Below are positions 8,450-16,958 of a DNA stretch of 64,000 bases, piece by piece. How positions within the stretch are numbered: position 1 is the stretch's first letter; the number at the start of each line of letters is the position of its first letter. A program made the position numbers and the translations under genes. Origin of the DNA: Chryseobacterium sp. C-71 (GTDB lineage: Bacteria > Bacteroidota > Bacteroidia > Flavobacteriales > Weeksellaceae); the NCBI RefSeq assembly GCF_020911865.1, contig NZ_CP087131.1, positions 4,154,001-4,218,000 on the forward strand, read 5' to 3'. Below the pieces are notes generated by a model. The model saw nothing but the letters and a program-made list of their open reading frames with translations, had not been told where the DNA came from and searched no databases.

Positions 8450-9859
8450 TTAATTTTTATCCATTTCCCGTATCAATTCAAAACACAATGGATCAATGTT
8501 TTCCATTTTAGGATTAAATGCCGAAACGTTGGATAAGATAATTACTGCTGTTTTGTTGTCAGTATTCACAGTCATTGAAGATGAATATCCGGCTGTTCCA
8601 CCGTTATGCCAAAATAAATTTCGAACGTTTTCTGATTTTAAAATATGCCAGCCTAAACCAATTTTCATTTTTTCGCTGATGTCAAAAGTAAGTATTCTTG
8701 TTAATGCAAGTTCTTTGTTTTTAGGATTAAACTGTGCAGTAGCAAATTTCGCTAAATCTTCTGTTGTTGATAAGATTCCGCCACCGCCAAACAGAACATC
8801 AAAATCCCAATTTGCAATTGTTTCTCCATTGGTATTTAAACCTTTCACCAATTTTTCTTCCAAATTTTGAGAATTGGTAAAAGAATTCGTCATTTTATAT
8901 TTGTCAAAAATTCTTTTCTTTAATAACTCCTGAAAACTTGTTTTTTGAGATAAACCTAAAGTATATCCTAATAAACCTGCTCCCAAATTTGAATAAGCGT
9001 AAGATTTTGAAGGTTTATTATCAAGCTTCAGAGTGTTTTTGAGGTAATCTTCAAGTTCTTTCTTGCTATAATTTTTGTAAGGGTTAGACTCATTGGATAA
9101 ATCTAAATTCTCGGGTAAACGTGGCAGCCCGGAAGTATGATTGGCTAAACTTTCAAAACTGATGTTGATGTTGTCTTTGAATGTAAAAAGATAATAATTA
9201 TTGACATGATCAGCCAATTTGATTTTTTTATCTTCTACCAAAGAAGCCAAAACTGTGGATGTGAAAACTTTTGTAATCGAACCAATCTCAAACACTTTGC
9301 TTTGATTTTCAATAGATTTTATAGAGTCATTTTCTTTTATAATTCCGTAGTAATTTGTTTTTCCGTTTTTGATGACGGCAATAGATAATTGAGTGTTGTT
9401 TGGGAAATCTTTCGATTTTGAATAAATAATCTGAGCAATTTCTTTTGGATATTTACTTAAAGCATTTATAGTATTTTTCGCTTCTGATGTAGCAGATTCT
9501 TCGAATGGTTTTACAAAAAGTCCGTTAATTTGGCTGTTCTCATTCAGTGAAATATTGACTGACAAAATTGCCTTTTCAAACTTGGTTTTATAGCTTGCAT
9601 AAGTTTCCTTTTCGTATTTGACGAATTCTTTATTCTCAATTTTACCAACCTGAGATTTTAAACTCGTTAAAAATTCTTTTGTACTTTCAAGAGGTAATGC
9701 CTGTTTCATTTCGGTTGAAAAACTGTTGAAAATTTCATCGTATTTTCCAGAATTATATTTTGTCTGAAATTGATCAACTGTAGCTTTGTAATTTTCAGTC
9801 TGAGCAAAGATTTGATTGGCCATCAGGATGGCGAAAAGTAATGCGAATATTTTTTTCAT
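8450..9859 (-). CDS. Serine beta-lactamase-family (class C-like) hydrolase with N-terminal DUF3887-like domain
   Basis: A 469-residue exported protein (signal peptide to about residue 19, ending IFAQ). Residues about 22-115 look like a DUF3887-type domain. The C-terminal domain is a beta-lactamase/penicillin-binding fold (PF00144) with the catalytic S194-I-T-K197, Y289-S-N291 and H418-N-G-G421 motifs, all intact. Enzymes of this group act as esterases, D-peptidases or beta-lactamases in the periplasm; the true substrate cannot be told. True AmpC proteins are shorter (about 360-390 residues) and lack the extra N-terminal domain, so a resistance role should not be assumed. It converges with the deformylase-like gene. 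Confidence 0.85.
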   Translation of the reverse strand: MKKIFALLFAILMANQIFAQTENYKATVDQFQTKYNSGKYDEIFNSFSTEMKQALPLESTKEFLTSLKSQVGKIENKEFVKYEKETYASYKTKFEKAILSVNISLNENSQINGLFVKPFEESATSEAKNTINALSKYPKEIAQIIYSKSKDFPNNTQLSIAVIKNGKTNYYGIIKENDSIKSIENQSKVFEIGSITKVFTSTVLASLVEDKKIKLADHVNNYYLFTFKDNINISFESLANHTSGLPRLPENLDLSNESNPYKNYSKKELEDYLKNTLKLDNKPSKSYAYSNLGAGLLGYTLGLSQKTSFQELLKKRIFDKYKMTNSFTNSQNLEEKLVKGLNTNGETIANWDFDVLFGGGGILSTTEDLAKFATAQFNPKNKELALTRILTFDISEKMKIGLGWHILKSENVRNLFWHNGGTAGYSSSMTVNTDNKTAVIILSNVSAFNPKMENIDPLCFELIREMDKN

Positions 9860-10019
9860 GAGATTTTTGTTGTAAAGCCGATTGATTTTAGAGTTCAGCT
9901 ATTATTAAGGCTTTATATTTCCATAAAAATAAATAATTTTGGCCATAAAACTCTAAACGTACTGAAATAAAAAATCTGCTCCAAAAGAAGCAGATTCATA
10001 TAATTAAAGAAAGAAAATC

Positions 10020-10442
10020 TTAGTTATTCGTCACCGAAAGTTTCACCTCCATATTATTTCTTGTCGCATTAGAATATGGACAAATCTGATGAGCTTTTTC
10101 AGTCAGTTCCTGAGCTTCTTCAAGAGAAACTCCAGGAATATTCACATCCAATTCTGCAGCCAAACCAAAACCACCGTCCTCATTTTGTCCGATGCTCACT
10201 TTTGCGCTTACCGAAGTTTCTCCGGTTTCAATTTTAGATTTGCTGATGATCAAATTGAGTGCGCTGTCAAAACAAGCGGCATATCCTGCTGCGAAAAGCA
10301 TTTCAGGATTTGTGTAGTCATCGTTGGCACCGCCTAATCCTTTTGGCATTCTCACTTCAAGATCCAAAATTCCATTTTCGCTTTTTACCTTTCCGTTTCT
10401 TCCGCCTTTTGCGGTAACGCTAGTTGTATATAATGTTTTCAT
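10020..10442 (-). CDS. ohr: Organic hydroperoxide resistance protein Ohr (OsmC family)
   Basis: A 140-residue Ohr peroxidase. The catalytic thiol Cys57 lies in the phrase LFAAGYAACFDSAL and the resolving Cys121 in the phrase ICPYSN; Arg15 (GGRNG) and Glu47 (NPEMLF) are the other conserved active-site residues. Ohr reduces organic and fatty acid hydroperoxides using lipoyl-protein thiols in the cytoplasm. The ATG directly abuts the stop codon of the upstream ohrR, with no spacer, so the pair is co-transcribed and probably co-translated. lipB, which is needed for protein lipoylation, lies about 1.5 kb upstream. Confidence 0.95.
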   Translation of the reverse strand: MKTLYTTSVTAKGGRNGKVKSENGILDLEVRMPKGLGGANDDYTNPEMLFAAGYAACFDSALNLIISKSKIETGETSVSAKVSIGQNEDGGFGLAAELDVNIPGVSLEEAQELTEKAHQICPYSNATRNNMEVKLSVTNN

Positions 10443-10877
10443 TTATTTTTGAATTTTATTTAAAATTTTCTGAACGGTTTCTTTCAATTCCAAAAGATCT
10501 TCAGTCGAAAGATTCAGCTTCTTCTGCATTTTTGAAGGAATTTCACAGGCCTTTTGCTGCAGTTCTTTACCAGCTTTTTCCAGAAAAACTTCAACCACTC
10601 TCTCGTCTTCTTTTTTTCGTTTTCGGGCGATAAAACCTTTACATTCAAGTCTTTTGAGAAGCGGAGTTAAAGTTCCGCTGTCGAGAAACAGTTTTTCACC
10701 GATTTGGTTTACGGTCAATCCATCTTTTTCCCAAAGCACCATCATCGCAAGATATTGCGAATAGGTAATGCCAAGCTCATCTAGAAACGGACGGTAAAGT
10801 GCGGTCATTTCCTTTGCGATGACATAAAACGGAAAACAAAGCTGATTTCCTAATTTTGGGGTGTCGTGATTTTCCAT
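10443..10877 (-). CDS. ohrR: MarR-family peroxide-sensing repressor OhrR
   Basis: A 144-residue MarR-type winged-helix regulator. The N-terminal NQLCFPFY carries Cys14, the reactive thiol of OhrR proteins, and the Tyr residues of the FYVIAKEMTALY helix match those that hydrogen-bond this Cys. The wing helix region is SGTLTPLLKRLECKGFIARKR. In reduced form OhrR blocks its target promoter; oxidation of the Cys by organic peroxides releases it. It sits between the nitroreductase gene (29 bases upstream) and ohr (no spacer). There is no room for a separate promoter before it, so regulation is probably through the palindrome at 11618-11643. Confidence 0.92.
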   Translation of the reverse strand: MENHDTPKLGNQLCFPFYVIAKEMTALYRPFLDELGITYSQYLAMMVLWEKDGLTVNQIGEKLFLDSGTLTPLLKRLECKGFIARKRKKEDERVVEVFLEKAGKELQQKACEIPSKMQKKLNLSTEDLLELKETVQKILNKIQK

Positions 10878-10906
10878 AATTCGATGATGAATTTGAGACG
10901 AAAATA

Positions 10907-11539
10907 CTACTTTTTGATGATAAATTCCTCCATCGGAATTCTCACTTTTTTCATGTGATTCAAGTAATCGTTCTCAGAATCTCGGTACCCAAGATATAAA
11001 AGGGTGACGCTTTTTAAGCCTAATTCTTTCAATCCAAGAATCTCGTCTACCATTTCATTATTGAACCCTTCTGCAGGAGTAGAATCAACTTTTAATTCTG
11101 CAGCCTGAGCCATTGCCAAACCTAATGCGATATACGTTTGTCTTGCAGTGTGAGCAAAATGTTGTTCGGAAGTTTGTGCGTTATATAAATCTTTTATCAT
11201 ATCCGTATAACTGCTGAAACGTCCTCTTGGCAAGTCTCTTACATCGGTATGATGATCGTACACTTTATCGATTTTTTCATTAGAATAGCTGTCCCATGCA
11301 GCAAAAACCAGAACGTGAGAAGAATCTCTCATTACTTCCGGATTGAATGCACCACTTACCATTTTTTCTTTCAATTCCTGATTTTCGACAACAATTAAAC
11401 GGAAAGGTTGCAATCCCGATGAAGTGGGAGCCAATCTTGCGGCTTCTAAAATTTTATTTAAATCTTCTTCTGATACTTTTTTTGTTGAGTCATACGCTTT
11501 TACTGCGTGTCTCCAGTTTAAATCTTCTATTAACGACAT
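10907..11539 (-). CDS. NAD(P)H-dependent nitroreductase-family flavoprotein
   Basis: A 210-residue protein of the NfsB/FRase-like nitroreductase family (PF00881). The FMN-binding opening is WRHAVKAYD (about 9-17), then ARLAPTSSGLQPFRLIVV (about 34-51) and the C-terminal glycine-less lid LLYLGYRDSENDYL. It would reduce quinones, nitro compounds or other electrophiles with FMN. It is the first gene of a probable three-gene operon with ohrR and ohr, so peroxide stress should induce it. The substrate is unknown. Confidence 0.9.
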   Translation of the reverse strand: MSLIEDLNWRHAVKAYDSTKKVSEEDLNKILEAARLAPTSSGLQPFRLIVVENQELKEKMVSGAFNPEVMRDSSHVLVFAAWDSYSNEKIDKVYDHHTDVRDLPRGRFSSYTDMIKDLYNAQTSEQHFAHTARQTYIALGLAMAQAAELKVDSTPAEGFNNEMVDEILGLKELGLKSVTLLYLGYRDSENDYLNHMKKVRIPMEEFIIKK

Positions 11540-11605
11540 TGTTTGTTATTTTTTATTTGTTTAAAATTTTTTTGATTCGAATTTTGTCTGATCAAATTAA
11601 CAAAG

Positions 11606-11643
11606 CAAAGATAGTTAACAATTAAATTGTGTGCAATTTAATT
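11606..11643 (-). promoter_or_regulatory. Promoter with overlapping OhrR-like operator
   Basis: On the minus strand the -7 box TATCTTTG (11613-11606) is a perfect TAnnTTTG match, and TTG at 11636-11634 lies 20 bases upstream as the -33 element. The -33 element is inside a palindrome: AATTAAATTG (11620-11629), four-base spacer, CAATTTAATT (11634-11643). The half sequence ACAATTAAATTGT is close to the known Bacillus OhrR operator core. The site is about 80 bases upstream of the nitroreductase start. Binding there would occlude RNA polymerase. Confidence 0.7.
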
Positions 11644-11928
11644 TTGAGAAATGTATTTTAGATGAAATCTATAATATTTGTATTTCTAGTTTTAAGCAAA
11701 AGAAAATCCATTGCAAATAGACAATGGATTATTAATCTTTATGATGGTCCGCATTATTGATCAATTGCAAAAACTTTGTATTCCTTGGCTAAGTTTACGC
11801 CTTTGTATATCTTAAAAACGGTTAGTTAGTAAAATTCTTTGTTTGACCTTGCGTTAAATTAAACAGTATGAAGAATAGTGGATGTTCATTAATCTTATAA
11901 TAAAATATTAGATCCGCCGCCGTAAAGT
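11644..11928. other. Intergenic region with a hairpin and repeat-like AT-rich text
   Basis: No open reading frame is credible. A hairpin at 11705-11731 (AATCCATTG, 8-base loop, CAATGGATT) is followed on the minus strand by T-rich sequence and may terminate lipB transcription. The stretch 11770-11870 contains phrases such as ACTTTGTATTCC and CTTTGTTTGACCTTGCG that resemble degenerate dispersed flavobacterial repeats, judged by eye only. Confidence 0.5.
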
Positions 11929-12657
11929 TTAGTTATTAATTAATTCCGCCCCAAAAACATCCGCAAAATGCTTTCTGATCTTCATTTTAATATCTTCAAC
12001 TTCTTCAACAGTCAATTCTCTTTCCAATTCTCTTTTCAAAGAAGTCACTTGTTTATCTTTAATTCCACATGGAACAATGTATTCAAAATAACGCATATCA
12101 GTGTTGACATTGAATGCAAAACCGTGCAAAGTCACCCAACGGGAAGCTTTTACACCCATCGCACAGATTTTTCTGGCGTAGGGTTTTCCTACATCCAGCC
12201 AAACTCCGGTTTCTCCAGGTGACCGTTCGCCTTTTAAACCAAATTCTGCCATCGTTCTGATAATCACTTCTTCCAGATTTCGCATGTATAAATGAATATC
12301 GGTAAAAAAGTTTTCGAGATCTAAGATAGGGTAGCCGACAATTTGCCCGAAACCATGATAAGTAATATCTCCGCCACGATTTACTTTTACAAAAGTAGCT
12401 TCGATTTCTTTTAATTTTTCACTGTTTGCAAGCATATTTTCTTCATGACCACTTTTACCCAAAGTATACACATGAGGATGCTCTACCAGCAGGAAATGAT
12501 TGGAGGTTTTAAGATGTTCGTCTTCAGATAAGTTACGATTTTTGATTTTGGTGTCGATGATATCTTTCATCAGTTTTTCCTGATATTCCCAAGAAGACTG
12601 ATAATCTTTAATGCCCAAATCTTCAAATTCTATAACTTTGTTTTGATGTGTATTCAT
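11929..12657 (-). CDS. lipB: Octanoyltransferase LipB
   Basis: A 242-residue LipB. It transfers octanoyl groups from acyl carrier protein to lipoyl domains, the first step of lipoate biosynthesis in the cytoplasm. Motifs: RGGDITYHGFGQ (94-105), the catalytic Lys163 in ARKICAMG, LHGFAFNVN (178-186) and the acyl-thioester Cys197 in IVPCGI. Length is normal. It lies 31 bases downstream of trpA on the same strand and may be read from the trp operon, although a gap with no clear terminator leaves this open. Lipoylated proteins also feed electrons to Ohr, encoded further on. Confidence 0.95.
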   Translation of the reverse strand: MNTHQNKVIEFEDLGIKDYQSSWEYQEKLMKDIIDTKIKNRNLSEDEHLKTSNHFLLVEHPHVYTLGKSGHEENMLANSEKLKEIEATFVKVNRGGDITYHGFGQIVGYPILDLENFFTDIHLYMRNLEEVIIRTMAEFGLKGERSPGETGVWLDVGKPYARKICAMGVKASRWVTLHGFAFNVNTDMRYFEYIVPCGIKDKQVTSLKRELERELTVEEVEDIKMKIRKHFADVFGAELINN

Positions 12658-12688
12658 ACCTTTTAATGACAGACAAATTTAGTGAATT

Positions 12689-13465
12689 TTAAGCTTTTAT
12701 AGAATGAATAAAATCTATGGCATTTATCTTCCAATCTTTATCGTTCAGCAAAATATTGACGAATGCGGTTCCGATGATTCCACCTTCTGCCTTTTCGGTA
12801 ACGTTTTCAAAATCTACTTTAGATTTGATTCCAAAACCTATCATTACAGGATTTTTTAATGGAAGTGATGCAATTCTTGAAAGATAATCTTCGTTTTTTA
12901 AAACTGTATTCTCGCTTCCCGTTGTGGAGGATGAACTTACCGCATACAAGAATCCTGAACTTAAAGAATCCAGATATAAAATTCTTTCATCTGAGGTTTC
13001 AGGAGTAATTAGAAAGGTAAAATTCAGATTGTATCTTTCTAAAATTTTCTGATAATTTCTCTCAAATTCGATCGGAGGTAAGTCAGGAATTATCAATCCC
13101 GAAACACCACTTTCCGAACATTCTCTGCAAAAGTTTTCAAATCCAAAACTTAAAACCGGATTGATGTACCCCATCAAAATAATTGGAATTTTAATTTCGT
13201 TTTTAACGGATTTTAATTGTGAAAGAAGTTTTTCAATCGTCATTCCGTTTTTCAAAGCCAGTTCATGCGCTTTTTGAATGATGGGCCCATCGGCAACAGG
13301 ATCAGAATAGGGCATTCCGATTTCTATCATATCCGCTCCGGAATTCTGAATGAGTTTTATAATGTCGGCAGTGTCTTCCAGATTTGGAATTCCTGCTGTG
13401 AAGTAAATGTTTAGAATTTTAGGTTGGCTGATGGAAGCTGGAAGCTGGGGGTTATTATCGTTCAT
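12689..13465 (-). CDS. trpA: Tryptophan synthase alpha chain
   Basis: A 258-residue TIM-barrel lyase that splits indole-3-glycerol phosphate to indole and glyceraldehyde 3-phosphate. The catalytic acids are Glu48 (MIEIGMPYSDP) and the Asp in LIIPDLPP (Asp128). The phosphate-binding segments near the end, GFGIKS and GGIIGTAF, are present. It is the last gene of the trp operon and is separated from trpB by 123 bases that hold a palindromic repeat. The two proteins form an alpha2beta2 complex with an indole tunnel. Confidence 0.96.
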   Translation of the reverse strand: MNDNNPQLPASISQPKILNIYFTAGIPNLEDTADIIKLIQNSGADMIEIGMPYSDPVADGPIIQKAHELALKNGMTIEKLLSQLKSVKNEIKIPIILMGYINPVLSFGFENFCRECSESGVSGLIIPDLPPIEFERNYQKILERYNLNFTFLITPETSDERILYLDSLSSGFLYAVSSSSTTGSENTVLKNEDYLSRIASLPLKNPVMIGFGIKSKVDFENVTEKAEGGIIGTAFVNILLNDKDWKINAIDFIHSIKA

Positions 13466-13496
13466 TTTTTTATATTAATCTATATATTTATTATTT

Positions 13497-13550
13497 TCTC
13501 GCAAATTTTGCAGATTTATTTTATCTGCATAATCTGTAAAATCTGCGAGA
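13497..13550. repeat. Inverted repeat of the CAGATTT family, copy 2 (inside trp operon)
   Basis: Arms 13497-13517 and 13530-13550 are complementary in about 18 of 21 positions, around a 12-base centre. It lies between trpB and trpA and is similar in words and layout to the repeat at 7605-7680. The transcript of this spacer would form a stem, which could affect relative trpB/trpA levels. Confidence 0.7.
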
Positions 13551-13588
13551 TAAAAATTTTACAGACTCCTAGAAGTTTATTGACTGAA

Positions 13589-14803
13589 TTAAACTTCCAT
13601 CTTCAGACTTCCATCTCCCAGCACTTTTAAATACGTTTCCATGTCCTTATCGCCACGACCGCTTAAGCAAATGACAACAATATCATTTTCGTTAAACTTT
13701 TTCTTATTTAAAACTGCCAAAGCATGAGCACTTTCCAAAGCAGGAATAATTCCTTCTAATTTGGTTAAATCAAAAGCAGACTGTAACGCTTCATCATCAT
13801 TAATACTGAAAAATTCTGCACGGTTTTCTTTAAATAAATTTGCGTGAAACGGTCCGATTCCGGGATAATCTAAACCTGCAGAAATAGAGTGTGGCTCTAT
13901 AACTTGTCCGTCATTGGTCTGCATGACTAAACTTTTACTTCCGTGCAAAACACCTAAAGTCCCTAAAAAAGTAGTCGCTGCTGATTTTCCTGATTCAATG
14001 CCAAAACCTCCGGCTTCTGCGGCAATAATTTTTACGTTTTCTTCATCAACAAAATGATAGAAAGTTCCTGCAGCATTGCTTCCACCGCCAACACAGGCAA
14101 TCACGTAATCCGGATTTTCTCTTCCGATTTGTTCGTGAAGCTGTTCTTTAATTTCTTTAGAAATCACCGATTGAAATCTCGCTACCAAATCAGGAAACGG
14201 ATGTGGTCCAACCACACTTCCGATCACGTAATGTGTTGTGGTTGAGTTATTAATCCAATCTCTTAGCGCTTCGTTAACAGCATCTTTCAACGTTTTTGAA
14301 CCTGATGTTGCGGGAATTACTGTTGCTCCCAACATTTTCATCCTTCCAACATTCGGAGCCTGTCTTGCAATGTCTACTTCGCCCATGTAAACAATACATT
14401 CGAGTCCTAATAATGCACACGCTGTTGCGGTTGCTACGCCGTGTTGTCCGGCTCCTGTTTCTGCGATAATTCTGTGTTTTCCAAGACGTTTTGCTAGTAA
14501 AACCTGTCCTAAAGCATTGTTGATTTTATGAGCTCCCGTATGATTGAGATCTTCTCTCTTTAAATAAACCTTAGTTCTATATTTTTCACTTAAATTTTTC
14601 GCAAAATAGAGTGGAGTAGCTCTTCCGACATAATTTTTCAGCAAATCCTGATATTCATCTTGGAATTCTTCAGATTCTATAATTTTAAGATAATTGTTTT
14701 GTAATTCTTCCACATTCGGGTACAACATTTCCGGCACAAACGCACCTCCAAATTCGCCGTAATATCCGTTTTCGTCTGGATTTTTATAATTTGTTTTAAT
14801 CAT
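13589..14803 (-). CDS. trpB: Tryptophan synthase beta chain
   Basis: A 404-residue PLP enzyme that condenses indole with serine to give tryptophan. The PLP Lys93 is in [13 protein letters not shown]. The glycine-rich PLP phosphate loop is [10 protein letters not shown] and the indole-site segment is [12 protein letters not shown]. It is a TrpB1-type sequence, as expected with an adjacent trpA. The gene start overlaps the end of the OsmC-family gene by eight bases. Confidence 0.97.
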   Translation of the reverse strand: MIKTNYKNPDENGYYGEFGGAFVPEMLYPNVEELQNNYLKIIESEEFQDEYQDLLKNYVGRATPLYFAKNLSEKYRTKVYLKREDLNHTGAHKINNALGQVLLAKRLGKHRIIAETGAGQHGVATATACALLGLECIVYMGEVDIARQAPNVGRMKMLGATVIPATSGSKTLKDAVNEALRDWINNSTTTHYVIGSVVGPHPFPDLVARFQSVISKEIKEQLHEQIGRENPDYVIACVGGGSNAAGTFYHFVDEENVKIIAAEAGGFGIESGKSAATTFLGTLGVLHGSKSLVMQTNDGQVIEPHSISAGLDYPGIGPFHANLFKENRAEFFSINDDEALQSAFDLTKLEGIIPALESAHALAVLNKKKFNENDIVVICLSGRGDKDMETYLKVLGDGSLKMEV

Positions 14804-15269
14804 TTTTGTAATTAATTTCTGGTTGATGTTTTACTTCAAAATTCAATGAGTTAGCAATGAAGCAATATTCATTTGCTTTTTGATGCATTTCGATTGCTTT
14901 TTTGATCATATTTTCTTCAGCAACTAAAATTTTAGGTTTAAGAATTATTTCAGTGAATTTTCCGCTTCCATTTTCACTTTCTATCATTGTTCCTTCTGCA
15001 AAATCCACATATTCTAAAACCAAAATCTTATTGACTGAACAAAAATGAAGATACCATAGCAAATGACAAGACGAAACGGAAGCCAACAATAAATCTTCAG
15101 GATTGTGAAGTTCAGGATTTCCTAAAAATGCTGGATCTGAAGAACCATTAATTTGGGCTTTTCCATCAACCGATATGATATAACTTCTCTCATAAGAACG
15201 GTAATTTTTTGTTGATTCACCGGTATTTCCCGTCCATTCTATTTTTGATTTGTAGTTGTGGTTTTTCAT
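14796..15269 (-). CDS. OsmC-family protein embedded in the trp operon
   Basis: A 157-residue OsmC/Ohr superfamily protein (PF02566). The two redox Cys residues are present: Cys68 in the phrase [11 protein letters not shown] and Cys136 in the phrase ANEYCFIAN. The order and spacing fit the YhfA/OsmC-like branch, not Ohr. Such proteins act as thiol peroxidases or bind small hydrophobic electrophiles. It overlaps trpF by four bases upstream and trpB by eight bases downstream, so it is a true translationally coupled member of the trp operon. No tryptophan pathway role is known to me for this family. Confidence 0.88.
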   Translation of the reverse strand: MKNHNYKSKIEWTGNTGESTKNYRSYERSYIISVDGKAQINGSSDPAFLGNPELHNPEDLLLASVSSCHLLWYLHFCSVNKILVLEYVDFAEGTMIESENGSGKFTEIILKPKILVAEENMIKKAIEMHQKANEYCFIANSLNFEVKHQPEINYKND

Positions 15270-15931
15270 TGATTAAGCATTAATTTTTTTATTTTTTCTA
15301 CATCTTTAATTCCCGGTTCGGTTTCAAATTTTGAATTGATATCCAAAGCAAATGGTTTTTGATCTAAATTATTAATATGAGCAATATTTTCCAAAGAAAT
15401 TCCGCCGCTCAGAAAATAAGGTAATTGAATTTCAATTTGATTTAATATGTTCCAATCAAAGGTTTTTCCAGTTCCGCCAAAAGCTTTTGAATCTGTGTCG
15501 AAAAGCAAATAGTTGATGATTGCAGGTTGTCTATTGATTGTTTCTTGTAAATCATTTGGATGCTGATTTCCGATTCTAACTACTTTAATAATCTTTATAT
15601 TTTCGCTTAATCTTTGATTTAACTTTAAAACATATTCTTCATTTTCGTCCCCGTGAAGTTGAATAAAATTTAAATCTGCATTTTCTGAAATCTCGATAAT
15701 TTTTTCAATACTTTCGTTCACGAAAACTCCTACTTTTCCTTGATGATTTATTTTAGCAATTTCATTTAAACTCAAATGATTCAAGACAAATCTTGGCGAT
15801 TTTTTATAAAAAATGAACCCTAGAAAATCAACTTTTAAGGCCGCTAATTCACGAATTTGGCTGAGTTGGGTCAATCCGCAAACTTTAATTTGTGGTTGGC
15901 TGTTGGCTTCTTGTCTTTGGCTCTCTGTCAT
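15266..15931 (-). CDS. trpF: Phosphoribosylanthranilate isomerase
   Basis: A 221-residue TIM barrel that performs the Amadori rearrangement of phosphoribosylanthranilate, the third step of tryptophan synthesis. The catalytic Cys is in the opening KVCGLTQ (Cys18) and the catalytic Asp in LLFDTDSKAFGGTGKTFDW (about 143-161). The late LSGGISLENI is the phosphate-binding loop. The stop overlaps the OsmC-family start by four bases, and the start is 18 bases after trpC. Confidence 0.95.
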   Translation of the reverse strand: MTESQRQEANSQPQIKVCGLTQLSQIRELAALKVDFLGFIFYKKSPRFVLNHLSLNEIAKINHQGKVGVFVNESIEKIIEISENADLNFIQLHGDENEEYVLKLNQRLSENIKIIKVVRIGNQHPNDLQETINRQPAIINYLLFDTDSKAFGGTGKTFDWNILNQIEIQLPYFLSGGISLENIAHINNLDQKPFALDINSKFETEPGIKDVEKIKKLMLNQ

Positions 15932-15949
15932 TGGTAAATGTATAAACTG

Positions 15950-16729
15950 TTACGTTGTTACATTAGAAATAAATTCAGAGAATTTCTTCTCTGGTTTTTC
16001 ATCTATCATAAAATATTCTCCCATCAAAAATCCATCGAAGCCTTTTTCTTTCAGGAATTTAAAATCTTCTTCGCTATAAATACCACTTTCTGCGATGGAT
16101 AATGTATTTTCTGGAAGTTGATTTTTGAGATGAACGGAATGTTGTAAATCAACTTTAAAATCTTTTAAATTTCTGTTATTTATTCCTACAAAGTCAACTT
16201 CTTTATTGATGTGCTGAAGTTCATCTTCGGTGTGAATTTCCAATAAAACTTCCAAATTTAAACTATGCGCCAATTCAGTAAACTCTGAAACCTGATTGGC
16301 CGACAGACACGCTGCGATTAGCAAAATTACGTCTGCACCCATCGATTTTGCTTCATAAAACTGATACTCATCAATCATAAAATCCTTTCGCAGAATTGGA
16401 ATGTTGATATGATTTCGCACATTCAAAATATCTTCAAAACTTCCACCGAAAAAATCCTGATCCGTTAAAATAGAAACGGCACTTGCTCCGAAATTTTCAT
16501 AAGCCGAAACAACTTCAAGAGGAGAAACTTTATCATTAATAATTCCTTTTGATGGAGATTGTCTTTTGAATTCTGCGATAATTCCCGATTTTGATTGTAA
16601 TGTTTCTTTTAATGATAAAGTTTTTCTGTTGAAAAATTCTGAATCTTTCAATTGTTGTAAAGAAATTTTAGATTTTGAATCTGAAATTTCCTCTTTTTTT
16701 CTTGCGATGATTTTATCTAAGATGTTCAT
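15950..16729 (-). CDS. trpC: Indole-3-glycerol phosphate synthase
   Basis: A 259-residue TIM barrel that closes the indole ring. Hallmarks: IIAEFKRQSPSKGIIN (about 49-64) with the catalytic Lys and the phosphate-binding serines, ILRKDFMIDEYQ (about 112-123) and VGINNRNLKDFKVDL (about 176-190), with the late AESGI. It stands alone, not fused to TrpF. The 229-base gap to trpD upstream holds a repeat with a stable hairpin. Confidence 0.96.
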   Translation of the reverse strand: MNILDKIIARKKEEISDSKSKISLQQLKDSEFFNRKTLSLKETLQSKSGIIAEFKRQSPSKGIINDKVSPLEVVSAYENFGASAVSILTDQDFFGGSFEDILNVRNHINIPILRKDFMIDEYQFYEAKSMGADVILLIAACLSANQVSEFTELAHSLNLEVLLEIHTEDELQHINKEVDFVGINNRNLKDFKVDLQHSVHLKNQLPENTLSIAESGIYSEEDFKFLKEKGFDGFLMGEYFMIDEKPEKKFSEFISNVTT

Positions 16730-16838
16730 TTTTTATTTTTTAACAACTAAGGACACAAGGTTTTTCACAAGGTACACAAGGCTCTGTGAACATTGTGGTT
16801 TTGATTTATTAACTAAATTTTCTGATTATAACAACATT

Positions 16839-16907
16839 GCGACCCGGCTTGAGCGGAACTCCTTTTGCATCGCAAAAGAGTGGGAGCGGAAGACGGAATT
16901 TGTCGCC
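16839..16907. repeat. Palindromic 70-bp repeat, copy 1 (trpD-trpC gap)
   Basis: This element begins GCGACCCGG and ends TTTGTCGCC. It is nearly identical to 19152-19221: apart from one missing A, the only change is the loop (ATC here, GAA there). The centre folds as CTTTTGC-ATC-GCAAAAG with an outer ACT/AGT extension, and the ends GCGAC and GTCGC are complementary. It has a REP-like layout. Confidence 0.85.
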
Positions 16908-16958
16908 AGAAAAGAAAATTTTATTGACATTCTATGAAGTTAAATTTTCGTCCAAAAA

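Noticed and set aside
8450..9859. Calling the gene an ampC resistance gene
   Set aside because: The catalytic motifs are general for serine hydrolases of this fold, and the extra N-terminal domain and length do not fit AmpC.
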